Source of the DNA: Candidatus Peribacteria bacterium
Lineage (GTDB): Bacteria; Patescibacteriota; Gracilibacteria; Peribacterales; Peribacteraceae
Assembly: GCA_009691405.1 (NCBI GenBank)
Contig: SICN01000006.1
Span: 1 to 55,543 of the forward strand
Direction of reading: 5' to 3'
Length of the DNA: 55,543 nucleotides
Shown here one piece after another: positions 17,780-27,613 of this stretch (the first letter of the stretch is position 1; every line of letters starts with the position of its first letter). A program made the translations under genes and the position numbers. Under the pieces are notes generated by a model. The model was given only the letters and a program-made list of their open reading frames with translations. It was not told the DNA's origin and did no database searches.

Positions 17780-19201
17780 ATGCGCTTCACGAAAATCGTC
17801 GCAACACTGGGTCCCGCAACCTGTAGTACGGAAAATATCGAGCGGCTCGCGAAGGCCGGCGTGAATGTTTGCCGTCTCAATTTTTCTCACGGGGATTATG
17901 CAGTCCATGGTCAGACGATTGAGAATATCAAATCCGTGAACAAGAAGGGTTTCTCCCTCGGCATCATGCTCGATACGAAGGGACCCGAGGTGAGAACAGG
18001 AGACGTGAAGCAGCCAATCAAAATTTCTGCGGGCGAGAAAGTAGTGTTTGCTTTTAAGCCCGGTCTGAAGCAGAAGATGAAAGTTATCACCGTCGATTAC
18101 CCGAAATTTTCCGATGATGTTCGGCATGCTCGATGCATTCTCATCGACAACGGTGCCATCGAGTTTTCGGTTCTCAAGATCGAGAAAAACGGCTCGGTAA
18201 TCGCAAAGGCACTTGAGGAAGGCACGATCGGTTCGAGGAGACATGTCAATTTACCAGGTGCGCACATCAGTCTTCCTTCCTTCACAGAGAAGGACTGGAG
18301 CGATATTCGGTTTGGCATCGAACGCGGTGTCGATTTCTTCGCAACGTCTTTCGTTCGCACGGGCAAGGACATTAAGATGCTGAAGGTTTTTCTGCACAAG
18401 CATAAGAGCGAAGGCGAAATCATCGCCAAAATAGAAACTCCGCAGGCAGTCGACAACATCGATGACATCATCGATGCCTCAGACGGAATCATGGTCGCGA
18501 GAGGAGATCTCGGAGCGGAAGTTCCGTTTGAGCAAGTCCCCGCCATACAGGAGATGATCGTTGCAAAGTGCCGCGAGAAGAGCAAACCCGTGATCGTCGC
18601 CACACACATGCTTGAGAGCATGATCCTCAGTCCCATGCCAACGCGTGCGGAAGTCACCGACATCGCCTTCGCCGCGAAATTGCAGACGGATTCGACCATG
18701 CTGTCCGGAGAAACGACGACCGGTCTCTATCCCTTTAAGGCGGTGGCAGCGATGGATCGCATCCTTCGCGTGAGCGAGAGGGTGGAGCTTCGGTACAGAG
18801 AGAAACAGTTCTTGTCGTTTCAGCAAAGTCTTGAGTCCGATCTTCCGAGGAGAGAACAAGCACTCGCTGCAAGCGTTTTGGCAACGAAATTGCGCGCGGA
18901 TGCCATCATCTCGATTAGCAAGCATGGAAACACCGCAAGAGCCATCAGTCATTGCAGACCGTTGGTTCCGATTCACGCCTTCGTCGAGGAGGACAGCATG
19001 ATGAGAAAATTGATGCTCGTATGGGGCATCGTCCCCCACTCCATCGACTTTTCCGATGAGCCGGAAGTCACGCTCAATCGTGCGCTTGCACTCTTTCTCA
19101 AGCAGCCGGGTGTGAAGAGAGGAGACAGGATCGTCATTGTTTCGGATATTCGCACGAACGATGTCCCAGTGATGACGATACAGATCAGGACGATCTCCTA
19201 G
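17780..19201 (+). CDS. pyk: Pyruvate kinase
   Basis: MRFTKIVATLGPAT...GVNVCRLNFSHG..., IMVARGDLGAEVPFEQVP, TQ-equivalent VATHMLESMILSPMPTRAEVTD. Confidence 0.96.
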   Translation: MRFTKIVATLGPATCSTENIERLAKAGVNVCRLNFSHGDYAVHGQTIENIKSVNKKGFSLGIMLDTKGPEVRTGDVKQPIKISAGEKVVFAFKPGLKQKMKVITVDYPKFSDDVRHARCILIDNGAIEFSVLKIEKNGSVIAKALEEGTIGSRRHVNLPGAHISLPSFTEKDWSDIRFGIERGVDFFATSFVRTGKDIKMLKVFLHKHKSEGEIIAKIETPQAVDNIDDIIDASDGIMVARGDLGAEVPFEQVPAIQEMIVAKCREKSKPVIVATHMLESMILSPMPTRAEVTDIAFAAKLQTDSTMLSGETTTGLYPFKAVAAMDRILRVSERVELRYREKQFLSFQQSLESDLPRREQALAASVLATKLRADAIISISKHGNTARAISHCRPLVPIHAFVEEDSMMRKLMLVWGIVPHSIDFSDEPEVTLNRALALFLKQPGVKRGDRIVIVSDIRTNDVPVMTIQIRTIS

Positions 19202-19572
19202 TTGGTTCCGGTTGCCACCTCTGCAATCGAAATGTCACTTTGAACGTACTTCGGTTTCACGGGTTTCTGCATGGTAAAAATCTGCGGATCATTCTGCAGA
19301 GCATCGAGTGAGTGTGATTTTGCGATCTGCATGCTGAGCACTTCCTGTTCCAGAAGAAGCTGTGAGCGTGCGCGCTCGAGCGTCCTCAGCTTGTACCCTT
19401 TTGTCGCATTCAAATTATGATGGAACAGAATCAAGAGTGCGAGCAGGACGATAAGAGCTCCAATCACGCTCAGCAGAAGTGCCGTGCTGCTATGCATCAT
19501 TCTTCCAAGCGAATGGCGCCTCTGAACGGAGAGTGCTTGAGGAAGCGACGGAAAAGAGACGGAAGTCATCAT
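19198..19572 (-). CDS. FtsL-like small bitopic membrane protein
   Basis: Single TM (ALLLSVIGALIVLLALLILF) plus coiled-coil-like segment; immediately downstream of rsmH, the classical ftsL position. Confidence 0.55.
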   Translation of the reverse strand: MMTSVSFPSLPQALSVQRRHSLGRMMHSSTALLLSVIGALIVLLALLILFHHNLNATKGYKLRTLERARSQLLLEQEVLSMQIAKSHSLDALQNDPQIFTMQKPVKPKYVQSDISIAEVATGTN

Positions 19573-20504
19573 GCGATGCGGCGCGAATCATACTCCTTCC
19601 GCTTGCGTATTGCACGCAACCTCGCGGATCTCGACCGGGAATTTTTCTCAATTTCAGAAGCTGTTGGAGCGATTCCTTTTTTTGTGAGCAATTCAAATTC
19701 CGATGGTCGAGTCACAGAACCGGTAAACGGGTCTTTACCGTCTCTGCAGAGTTCGCGGAACGAAGTCTTGACCGGGCTGTCCTCGAGCGAATGGTAGCTG
19801 ATCACCGCGCACCGTCCGCCAGGTGCGAGCAGTGCCGGTACAACCAATAGGAAGTTCTGCAGTGCCTCCGACTCTCGATTCACCGCCATGCGAAGTGCTT
19901 GAAAAATTTGCGGAAGAACTCGCGGTGCTTTGTATCCGTACACGAGGTTTGCAGTCTCAACAAGATCTCCGCTTTTCCGAACCGGACTGTCCTTCCTGCG
20001 AGCAACAATCGCATCAGTGAAGCGACGGGCGCTTGGAAGCTCGCCAAGTTCCTGAAAAATTTTGAGAAGCGTCACTTCGTCGAGTGATGCAAGGAGAAGT
20101 GCCGCAGTCATGCCCGTCGTTCTGTCGAATCGCATGTCGAGCGGTGCATCGGCTCTGAATGTGAAACCACGACTTGGGTCGTCGATATGTGGCGAGCTGA
20201 GACCGAGGTCTGCGAGAATGACATCGAACTGTCTTCGATCTTCCGGAAGGCAACCCGGGAGCTCGCTGAAGTTTGCATGTACGATCTTCACTCGCGTACC
20301 GAACTTCTCGAGTTTCATTTCTGCATGAGCAATGTTCTCGGTATCCGCATCGAGTGCAATCAGTGACCCCCTATCCCCTGCCGAGTGCAGCAGCAACTCA
20401 CTGTGCCCGCCGAGGCCAAGTGTGACATCGAGGATCCGATCTCCTACTTTTGGAGACAGTATTTCGACAGTTTCCTGCAGCAGTACGGGGACATGCGTAT
20501 GCAT
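19569..20504 (-). CDS. rsmH: 16S rRNA m4C1402 methyltransferase
   Basis: HTHVPVLLQETVEILSPKVGDRILDVTLGLGGHSELLL; ADLGLSSPHIDDPSRGFTFRADAPLDMRFD. Confidence 0.96.
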   Translation of the reverse strand: MHTHVPVLLQETVEILSPKVGDRILDVTLGLGGHSELLLHSAGDRGSLIALDADTENIAHAEMKLEKFGTRVKIVHANFSELPGCLPEDRRQFDVILADLGLSSPHIDDPSRGFTFRADAPLDMRFDRTTGMTAALLLASLDEVTLLKIFQELGELPSARRFTDAIVARRKDSPVRKSGDLVETANLVYGYKAPRVLPQIFQALRMAVNRESEALQNFLLVVPALLAPGGRCAVISYHSLEDSPVKTSFRELCRDGKDPFTGSVTRPSEFELLTKKGIAPTASEIEKNSRSRSARLRAIRKRKEYDSRRIA

Positions 20505-20513
20505 GACAGAAGC

Positions 20514-21659
20514 CTAGGGTAAAATGTGAGATTTGCATACAAAAGTTGTTCGATATGCACGCTCAAATAGTGCGTGATAATCCTTGGCTCGCTCTTGGAG
20601 TGAAAAACGATGCATTGCTTCTCGCTTTGCCTTTTCTGCAATACGGTTCCTGAGATCCGGGCGATCGATTGCTTCTGCAATCACTCGTGAACAGTCCATC
20701 ACATTCCCTGTCTTAAATATGAGCCCAGTTTCGTGGTGAGTGACAATGCTTCGAAGACCCGGTGCATCACTGACGACCACACACGTGCCAGACGCCATTG
20801 CGTCCGCTGCAACGAGACCAAAGCCTTCGAGGAGCGAAGGCACAACCAGCATCGTTGCCGATGCAAGTTCGCGCTTCATCAGCGGATCATGCACGTGCCC
20901 GAGAACCGTGATGCACTTCTGAAGATTTTTCTTCTCAATGAAATTCCATAATGAGTTTCCAAGCAGATTTCTGCCGATCAGTCTCAGTCGAAGATTCGGG
21001 TGAGAAAGATGTAAGATTTCCATTGCCTTCAAGAGGGTCCAAATACCTTTCCTTTCCTCTAATCTCCCAATAAACAGCAAGCTCTGAGATTCTCTCTTAT
21101 GGTGATCGTGAACGCAAAAATCATGAACCGCATTTTCGATGACGGTAATTTTTGAGCGAGGCACGCAGTACCGATGCTCAAGAAAATCGGCAGTATCTCT
21201 CGATACACATGTGATGCTGTCGGCAATCGCGTATGTTCTTTTTTCAAGTGTAGCCATGAATGTTTTCCACAGACGCTTCGGATGCGAGTGAGCAAAAACA
21301 ATTTCAGCTTCCTGCAAGTACGTATGGTGTGCAGTTACGACAACTGGGCACAAAGGCTTTCGGAGGAGAAATACACCTCCGGATCCCGAGTGCACATGCA
21401 GAAGATCAAGTTTATGTTTCCGAATCAGGAAATTCAGTTTGAAAAAAAGTATCAGAGAAAAAATCGGGCAGCCTCCGGGTTTGCTCCATCGAAACATTGC
21501 AACCTTACTCACACGGTCATCACTCCGTGTGCTCGGCGAGAGCACGACGTAGGAGTCGCCGGGATACAGTTTTTTCAGAGTGCTTTTAACTTGCTTGCAA
21601 ATGACCCCAAGACCTCCAATGGGGGGGTCAAAGTCGTAGGTGACGATCCCAACTCGCAT
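20514..21659 (-). CDS. GT4-family glycosyltransferase
   Basis: MRVGIVTYDFDPPIGGLGV start; SLLFIGRLEERKGIWTLLKAM; VVPSLLEGFGLVAADAMASGTCVVVSDAPGL. Confidence 0.9.
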   Translation of the reverse strand: MRVGIVTYDFDPPIGGLGVICKQVKSTLKKLYPGDSYVVLSPSTRSDDRVSKVAMFRWSKPGGCPIFSLILFFKLNFLIRKHKLDLLHVHSGSGGVFLLRKPLCPVVVTAHHTYLQEAEIVFAHSHPKRLWKTFMATLEKRTYAIADSITCVSRDTADFLEHRYCVPRSKITVIENAVHDFCVHDHHKRESQSLLFIGRLEERKGIWTLLKAMEILHLSHPNLRLRLIGRNLLGNSLWNFIEKKNLQKCITVLGHVHDPLMKRELASATMLVVPSLLEGFGLVAADAMASGTCVVVSDAPGLRSIVTHHETGLIFKTGNVMDCSRVIAEAIDRPDLRNRIAEKAKREAMHRFSLQERAKDYHALFERAYRTTFVCKSHILP

Positions 21660-21701
21660 AGACGTGAAGAATACCACAGGAATCAACACATAAACCGACT
21701 A

Positions 21702-21730
21702 TTGACATATTATAATAATATAGTAATATG
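21702..21730 (+). promoter_or_regulatory. Candidate sigma70-type promoter upstream of L,D-transpeptidase-like gene
   Basis: TTGACA at 21702-21707 followed 17 nt later by an AT-rich TAATAT-like box. Confidence 0.45.
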
Positions 21731-21738
21731 CTTCCCCT

Positions 21739-22362
21739 TTGGCATCTCGAACCCCCTCCAAGGTCCGGCTGACGCTCACTGTGTTCCTCTGCACACTCCT
21801 GCAGGCAACACCTGTGTCTGCTGATCTCTGGGTAATCTTTCCTCTGAGGCAGGAGGTTATGGAGCTCTCTCAGTGGGTTCCTGAAGCAGGAGACTCTCTT
21901 CTGGTGGATCGTGACTCGAATATCGGTTACCTGCTACATGCAAACGGCGGTTTCACTTCTTTTCCCGTGGCAACGGGTCAGCGAAGGATCGTTCGCTATA
22001 TCGGTAGAACGTACAACGCGACAACGCCTCTTGCATCGTGGAAGGCAATGTCTTCGGAGAAAAAAGGCGATCGCATTACCTTTGGAAAGTCAGGAAGATT
22101 CCTGAGGCTCTCGATGGAAGATGATACGACGTTCGAGAGGACCCCCTACGGGATTCATTCACATGCGTACATTCAGACAATGCTTCGTGAGGATGATCGC
22201 TACAGAAGCATGGGATGCATCCTCGTCTCCGAGGATGTGCTCGACGTCATTGTGGAGACATTTGAAGTGAACAACGACACGCTGAATGTGAAAACCGCCG
22301 CTGGGCTTGGAAACGAATCCATTTCGTATAAGTTTCTCCGTGAGAAAATGGGGATGCTGTAG
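21739..22362 (+). CDS. Secreted L,D-transpeptidase (YkuD)-like protein
   Basis: Signal peptide; ...YGIHSHAYIQTMLREDDRYRSMGCILVSEDVLDVI resembles the YkuD HxxxxxxxSxGCI motif. Confidence 0.6.
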   Translation: MASRTPSKVRLTLTVFLCTLLQATPVSADLWVIFPLRQEVMELSQWVPEAGDSLLVDRDSNIGYLLHANGGFTSFPVATGQRRIVRYIGRTYNATTPLASWKAMSSEKKGDRITFGKSGRFLRLSMEDDTTFERTPYGIHSHAYIQTMLREDDRYRSMGCILVSEDVLDVIVETFEVNNDTLNVKTAAGLGNESISYKFLREKMGML

Positions 22363-22389
22363 AGCATTTCTCACGCTATACTTAATGAT

Positions 22390-22477
22390 GGAGAGGTGGC
22401 CGAGTGGCTGAAGGCACCACACTGCTAACGTGGCAGACCGCAAGGTCTCGAGGGTTCGAATCCCTCCCTCTCCGCCA
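22390..22477 (+). tRNA. tRNA-Ser (anticodon GCU), CCA encoded
   Basis: GGAGAGG...CACACTGCTAACGTGG..., long variable arm, GGTTCGAATCC, CCTCTCC GCCA. Confidence 0.95.
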
Positions 22478-22487
22478 CCTTCCTCCC

Positions 22488-22586
22488 ATGTGGTACTTCT
22501 ATACCCTCCAAAGTACCAAAGACAGCAACTGTTTCTACAAAGGATCAACAAATGATCTGCAAAGAATTTGCGAAAGCCTTTTATAG
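22488..22586 (+). pseudogene. Truncated GIY-YIG endonuclease N-terminus directly after tRNA-Ser
   Basis: MWYFYTLQSTKDSNCFYKGSTNDLQRICESLL*: start of a GIY-YIG fold (xYFYTLQS...FYKGSTNDLxR), ends after about 32 aa. Confidence 0.7.
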
Positions 22587-25127
22587 TACTTCATTTTTTC
22601 GCTTCATCAGCTTCATACCCTCGAAAATCAGAAACCCAACGAAGCAGGATCCGATGAGTTCTTCGAGCAATAAAAGAGGAATCGGAGAGACGGAGAAGAG
22701 AAGCGAAAGCGGTGTCAAAAGGAGCAGTACGTGCACCGACAGCGATGCGAAGATCGCCGCAATGAACCAAGGATTTTCGAGAAGCGAATGACGGAACACA
22801 CTCCCGGTGGTGCGGGTGGAGATGGCGAGAAGGAGCTGGAAGATGATGGTGGTGGTGAGAGCGACGGTACGCGCCAGCACAAGATCATCCGGATACTGCG
22901 ACATTGAAAAACTGAACATGCTGAGTGACAAAATCATGTTGAGAAGCCCTGCGGCAATGAGCAAAAACCACTCACCGCTGAAGATCCCGTCCTTCTGTCT
23001 GCGAGGCGGTCTATTCATGATTCCCTTCTCGCCGGCGTCTGCGGCAAGTGCAAGTGCCGGGAAGCTGTCGGTCACCAGGTTGATCCAGAGAATATGGAGC
23101 GGCAACAGAGGCAGCGGCATGCCGACAAATAATGCGCCGCTTACCGTAAGCACTTCGCCCAGGTTGCTACGCATCAGGAAGATAACGAATTTCTTGATGT
23201 TGTCGTAGATGCGTCTGCCTTCGGCGATAGCCGCGACAATCGTTGCATAGTTATCGTCAGTCAGAACCATGGCAGCTGCTTCCCTGGCAACATCGGTTCC
23301 CTTCAGTCCCATGCCGACACCGACGTGCGCTTTCTTGAGAGCGGGAGCATCGTTGACTCCGTCTCCGCTCATGGAGACGATCTCACCCGTATCCTGCAAT
23401 GCCTGAAGGATATCGACCTTGTGCTTGGGCTGGACGCGTGCGAAGACCGAGACGGACCGAAGTGCATGTTTCAGTTGATCCTCGTCCATCGCGTCCATGT
23501 CATTCCCGACAAGCACGCCATCCGTATGGATGCCGACATTGGTCGCAACCGAGAGAGCAGTTGCCGGATGATCACCGGTGATCATGATCGTGCGAATGCC
23601 TGCTTTCCGCGCGCGTTCGATGGCTTCCTTCACTCCTTTTCGGGGCGGGTCCATCATCGCAAGAAGTCCGAGTCCGTGGAGACCCGAACCTTCATCAGCT
23701 GCAACTGCAAGGACGCGAAGTCCGCGCTTGGAAAATTCCTCGCTTTCCCGCAGGAGCGGTGTGCGCTCTCCTTCGGAAAGGAAACGGGCGATCACTTCGG
23801 GTGCTCCCTTCCAGAAAACAATCTTGCCTCCTTCGTACTCATGCACCGTGACCATGTACTTTGCTTCGGACGTGAATGGCACCTCTTCAAGCTCAAGCAT
23901 CAATCGATCAACGTTTTCATTCACCGCGTAATCAAGAAGCGCGATCTCGGTAGGGTCGCCGATGTCCGGCAACTCGGCTCGGTTACAGGAGGCACCGGCG
24001 CGAATCAGCATCGACCTGTCGGCACCGGGCAGCATCCATGCATCGGTCACTTTCATCCTGTTTTCGGTCATTGTTCCAGTCTTATCCGCGCAGATGACTG
24101 TCACGTTTCCAAGCGTTTCGACTGCATCAAGACGGCGAATGAGCGCGTGTTTTCCGATCATGCGCTGGACGCCGATCGCAAGACACACGGTGACGACGGC
24201 AGGAAGTCCCTCCGGAACGGCAGCGACGGCTAGACTGATAGCAGTGAAGAATAACTCCACAGGAGGAAGACCTTTGAGGATACCGATAATGAAAATGAGA
24301 ACACAGAGTACAAGCACGAGAATTCCGATTCGTTGCCCTGTTCGCTTCAGCTCGAGTTGCAGCGGCGTCGGAGGCGACTTCAGCTCCATCACCATGGAGG
24401 TGATCTTGCCGATTTCGCTCATGAGTCCGATACCTGTGACTACGGCCTCTGCAAAGCCTCTCGTGACGAGCGTCCCGGAAAACAGCATGCCGGGGCTGAA
24501 GTGAATTCCTTTTTGCAACTGCGCTTCCGCCCGTTTCGAAACGGGAACAGATTCTCCCGTAAGACTGGATTCGTCAACCTCTGCAGAAGATGTTGCAACG
24601 ACTCGAGCATCCGCACTGATACGGTCACCGGCTTCCACCAGCATGATGTCGCCCGGAAGTAGTTCGCGACCCGGGATCACGACGAGCGTGCCGCTTCTGC
24701 GAACTTTCACGTTGGGTGCACTGAGCTTCTTCAGCAGCGCGATGGCATTTTCAGCTCTCCATTCCTGTACGAAACCGAGAGCCGCATTGATGAGAACGAT
24801 TGCAAGAATGACAGTCGCATTCACCATTTCGTGCTGATCGAGTGATCCCTGGTGCAAGAGAGGAACGAGAATGGACACAGCAGCAGCCCCGAGCAGGATA
24901 AAGACCATCACGTCATTGAACTGACCGATCAGCAGTTTCCAAAGAGGCTCTCTGCGTTCTGTGATCTCATTGAAGCCTTCACTTTCCCGAAGGGAAGTTA
25001 CCTGCTTTCCCGTGAGGCCGGATGGCGAAGCATCCAATTGCTTGAGAAGCGCCAGTCTCTCTGCAGAAGCCATCGACTGAGGGGAAAAAGATGATTTGAT
25101 CGTATCAGAATTTCTCGCAGTCGGCAT
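22581..25127 (-). CDS. P-type cation-transporting ATPase (P2A/Ca2+-like)
   Basis: CADKTGTMTENRMKVTDAW (DKTGT), TITGDHPATA-type motif (MITGDHPATALSV), SGDGVNDAPALKKAHVGVGMGLKGTDVAREAA. Confidence 0.93.
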   Translation of the reverse strand: MPTARNSDTIKSSFSPQSMASAERLALLKQLDASPSGLTGKQVTSLRESEGFNEITERREPLWKLLIGQFNDVMVFILLGAAAVSILVPLLHQGSLDQHEMVNATVILAIVLINAALGFVQEWRAENAIALLKKLSAPNVKVRRSGTLVVIPGRELLPGDIMLVEAGDRISADARVVATSSAEVDESSLTGESVPVSKRAEAQLQKGIHFSPGMLFSGTLVTRGFAEAVVTGIGLMSEIGKITSMVMELKSPPTPLQLELKRTGQRIGILVLVLCVLIFIIGILKGLPPVELFFTAISLAVAAVPEGLPAVVTVCLAIGVQRMIGKHALIRRLDAVETLGNVTVICADKTGTMTENRMKVTDAWMLPGADRSMLIRAGASCNRAELPDIGDPTEIALLDYAVNENVDRLMLELEEVPFTSEAKYMVTVHEYEGGKIVFWKGAPEVIARFLSEGERTPLLRESEEFSKRGLRVLAVAADEGSGLHGLGLLAMMDPPRKGVKEAIERARKAGIRTIMITGDHPATALSVATNVGIHTDGVLVGNDMDAMDEDQLKHALRSVSVFARVQPKHKVDILQALQDTGEIVSMSGDGVNDAPALKKAHVGVGMGLKGTDVAREAAAMVLTDDNYATIVAAIAEGRRIYDNIKKFVIFLMRSNLGEVLTVSGALFVGMPLPLLPLHILWINLVTDSFPALALAADAGEKGIMNRPPRRQKDGIFSGEWFLLIAAGLLNMILSLSMFSFSMSQYPDDLVLARTVALTTTIIFQLLLAISTRTTGSVFRHSLLENPWFIAAIFASLSVHVLLLLTPLSLLFSVSPIPLLLLEELIGSCFVGFLIFEGMKLMKRKNEVL

Positions 25128-25207
25128 CCTGGCTGCTCTACAGTAGCCTGATCGAAGCGACTGCTTCTTGCTGTTGGCTATCAGCATCCTATTGCTATGA
25201 TAGGGAC

Positions 25208-25297
25208 GGAGAGGTGGCCGAGTGGTCGATGGCGACAGTCTTGAAAACTGTTAATCCCGCAAGGGGTTCGTGGGTTCGAATCCCACCCTCTCCGCCA
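25208..25297 (+). tRNA. tRNA-Ser (anticodon UGA), CCA encoded
   Basis: GGAGAGGTGGCCGAGTGG..., ACAGT CTTGAAA ACTGT, long variable arm, GGGTTCGAATCCC, CCTCTCCGCCA. Confidence 0.95.
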
Positions 25298-25408
25298 TTC
25301 GACTCGGTACTGCAGTGCTTCGCTCATGGTCTCCAACCTTCTTGCATTGTGTTCTATGAAAGAGTCGGAATTATAGACGAAAGTGATATATTGTGTTATT
25401 ATATTTGC

Positions 25409-25816
25409 ATGAGTCTCGAGAACATAGCAAGAAACACGGTGGACAGAAACATCGTCGATCCAGCCAAAAGGATCTACGGTGCAGTTTCGCGCGAGAAAGC
25501 ATTCGGCAAACCAGGAGTCCTCGTTGCGGAAACAGTGAAAGAAGGATTGTTTTTGGTACCGAGGAATGCTGCTGCAATTGCAAACTGGACACTAGGGAAA
25601 ATGTTCATCCTCCTCGGGGGTACGGTGAAATTGGGACTGAAATCCGCAATGCATATTCCTTTACCTCTTCCTGTGGGGATGAATAGCCCGGCAGCACTCA
25701 AGGGAAACATCGACGCTTCACTTGAGCAACTCCGCATTAAATTAGGCGGTAGGCCAAAAAAATGGACTTGGGGTCGCACCGCAGAGGTAACGTCTCCGAC
25801 TGCCACGTTTGAATGA
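25409..25816 (+). CDS. Hypothetical protein
   Basis: ORF from MSLENIARNTVDRNIVDPAKRIYG; the longer 25214 start would run through tRNA-Ser. Confidence 0.6.
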   Translation: MSLENIARNTVDRNIVDPAKRIYGAVSREKAFGKPGVLVAETVKEGLFLVPRNAAAIANWTLGKMFILLGGTVKLGLKSAMHIPLPLPVGMNSPAALKGNIDASLEQLRIKLGGRPKKWTWGRTAEVTSPTATFE

Positions 25817-25869
25817 CTGGTTGATGAATTGCTTGGAAACAGAGGAGGTGACGCATAGGATTCACTGCG

Positions 25870-26271
25870 ATGGAACTGAACATTAGCAATGCAGCGGTTA
25901 TCGCGGGTCGCTCCCGCGGCAGGCGCATCGGTACCCCGACGATCAATGTCGATGTGTCGTGTGCTCCGAAAAGCATGCGACACGGCATCTACGCTTGCTT
26001 CATTCTGATTCATAGAAAGCAATACAGAGGTGCTATGCACTACGGACCTAGACCTGTTTTCAAGGATACGGAGACTCTTGAGGTGCACGTTCTTGATGCA
26101 GTGATCAATCAGCCGCCCAAAACCGTTGATATCATTGTCGTCGGTCGAATACGTGACGTGCGTGATTTTCGCGACGCAGAAGCTCTGCAGAGAGCCATAA
26201 GTGAGGATATTGTGCAGACTCGTGCTATGCTGGATGAGTATGAGATCGCTTCTCAAAAAGCTCTTTCCTGA
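25870..26271 (+). CDS. Stand-alone riboflavin kinase domain (RibF C-terminal-like)
   Basis: GRSRGRRIGTPTINVDV...HGIYACFI...YRGAMHYGPRPVFKDTETLEVHVLD...RIRDVRDFRDAEALQRAISEDI. Confidence 0.8.
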   Translation: MELNISNAAVIAGRSRGRRIGTPTINVDVSCAPKSMRHGIYACFILIHRKQYRGAMHYGPRPVFKDTETLEVHVLDAVINQPPKTVDIIVVGRIRDVRDFRDAEALQRAISEDIVQTRAMLDEYEIASQKALS

Positions 26272-27613
26272 GACGTCGGCTCTTCGCCTTTTCTTCCACA
26301 GATTCAAGGCGTTGCTCGCTGCGATTCGCTATGGATTTCCTGCAAAAAGTCTCAGGATCATCGGCATTACGGGAACAGACGGCAAGACGACAACCGTCGG
26401 AATGATCGCGCATATGCTCAATGCCTGCGGTATCAAAACTGGAGCTGTTTCGACTGCATTTTTTTCGATCGGAAATGACATCCGCTGGAATGCAACGCAG
26501 AAAACGTCCCCTTCTCCTTTCATGGTGCAGAAGTTTCTCCGCGAACTTGTGAATACACATTGCACGCACGCAGTCATCGAGTGCTCGTCGCACGGTTTAC
26601 TGCAGGGGAGAGTAAATCACACATACCCCACTGTTGCCGCCATCACCAACATTTCTGAGGAACACCTCGACTATCACGGATCCATGGACGAATACATCGC
26701 TGCGAAGGCGATTCTCTTCGAAATGCTTCGTGGTAACGGTACGAAAGTTCTTCATTTCTCTGATCGGTCTTTTTCTTCACTTGCGGCTTTGCCATCACAG
26801 AACACCATTTTGTACGAGCGAGAGGAGACGAACATCGATTCACGCACGGGACCCGCCCTCAATCTTTGGCTCGAGGAAACGGAGGTGACCGATTCCGGGT
26901 CTTCGGGAACGGTCGTCTGGAATCCGAGAGGATCCGTTGTAGAGGAGCGTTTACCTATCGTATTATCACTGAGAGGTGACTTCAACCTCGACAACGCGCT
27001 CTGCGCGATCGCTTGCGTTTTTGGCTTACCCGAATCACCTGACTGCTCGAGAGCCGTTGCCTCTTTGTCGTCATTTGCAGGAGTTCCAGGGAGAATGGAA
27101 CAGATCGACATGGGTCAGAGTTTCTCCGTATTCGTCGATTTCACCGTCACTCCGAAATCGTACGAGGCGACGCTTCACACCCTTCGATCGATCTTGCCTC
27201 CCGAGAAACGACTCCTTGTGCTCGCTGGGAGTTGCGGAGACCGTATGAAGCAGAAGCGACCGATGATCGGCAATCTCTGCAGCACGCATGCCGATGTCTC
27301 CATCATCACGAATGAAGATCCCTACACCGAGGATCCTGAAGCGATCATCGATGAAATACTCTCTGGTGTTTCGCTAGAGATTCCGATTTTCAGGGGTGCA
27401 ACAAGCGTTCCCGAACATGTGCCTGAAAAATGTTGCATTCGAATTTCGGATCGACTTGAGTCAATACGAATGCTGCTCAGGATGGCGCACGCTGAGGATA
27501 TCGTTCTGTTCTGCGGCAAGGGATCGGATACGACGATGATGAGCAACATTGGTCAAATTCCGTGGAACGAGCGGGAGATCGTTAGAATGGAATTAAGAAG
27601 GATGCGTCCTTAG
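26240..27613 (+). CDS. MurE-like Mur ligase (UDP-MurNAc-tripeptide synthetase family)
   Basis: IGITGTDGKTTTVGMIAHML, ECSSHGLLQGRV, AAITNISEEHLDYHGSMDEYIAAKAILF, ITNEDPYTEDPEAIIDEI. Confidence 0.85.
   Translation: MRSLLKKLFPETSALRLFFHRFKALLAAIRYGFPAKSLRIIGITGTDGKTTTVGMIAHMLNACGIKTGAVSTAFFSIGNDIRWNATQKTSPSPFMVQKFLRELVNTHCTHAVIECSSHGLLQGRVNHTYPTVAAITNISEEHLDYHGSMDEYIAAKAILFEMLRGNGTKVLHFSDRSFSSLAALPSQNTILYEREETNIDSRTGPALNLWLEETEVTDSGSSGTVVWNPRGSVVEERLPIVLSLRGDFNLDNALCAIACVFGLPESPDCSRAVASLSSFAGVPGRMEQIDMGQSFSVFVDFTVTPKSYEATLHTLRSILPPEKRLLVLAGSCGDRMKQKRPMIGNLCSTHADVSIITNEDPYTEDPEAIIDEILSGVSLEIPIFRGATSVPEHVPEKCCIRISDRLESIRMLLRMAHAEDIVLFCGKGSDTTMMSNIGQIPWNEREIVRMELRRMRP

Noticed and set aside
22404-22487. 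Extension MAEGTTLLTWQTARSRGFESLPLRHLPP before the GIY-YIG fragment
   Set aside because: Translation of tRNA-Ser(GCU); only the MWYFY... part is considered.
25214-25408. N-terminal extension MAEWSMATVLKTVNPARGSWVRIPPSPPF of the 200-aa ORF
   Set aside because: It is a translation of tRNA-Ser(UGA); the real start is likely 25409.
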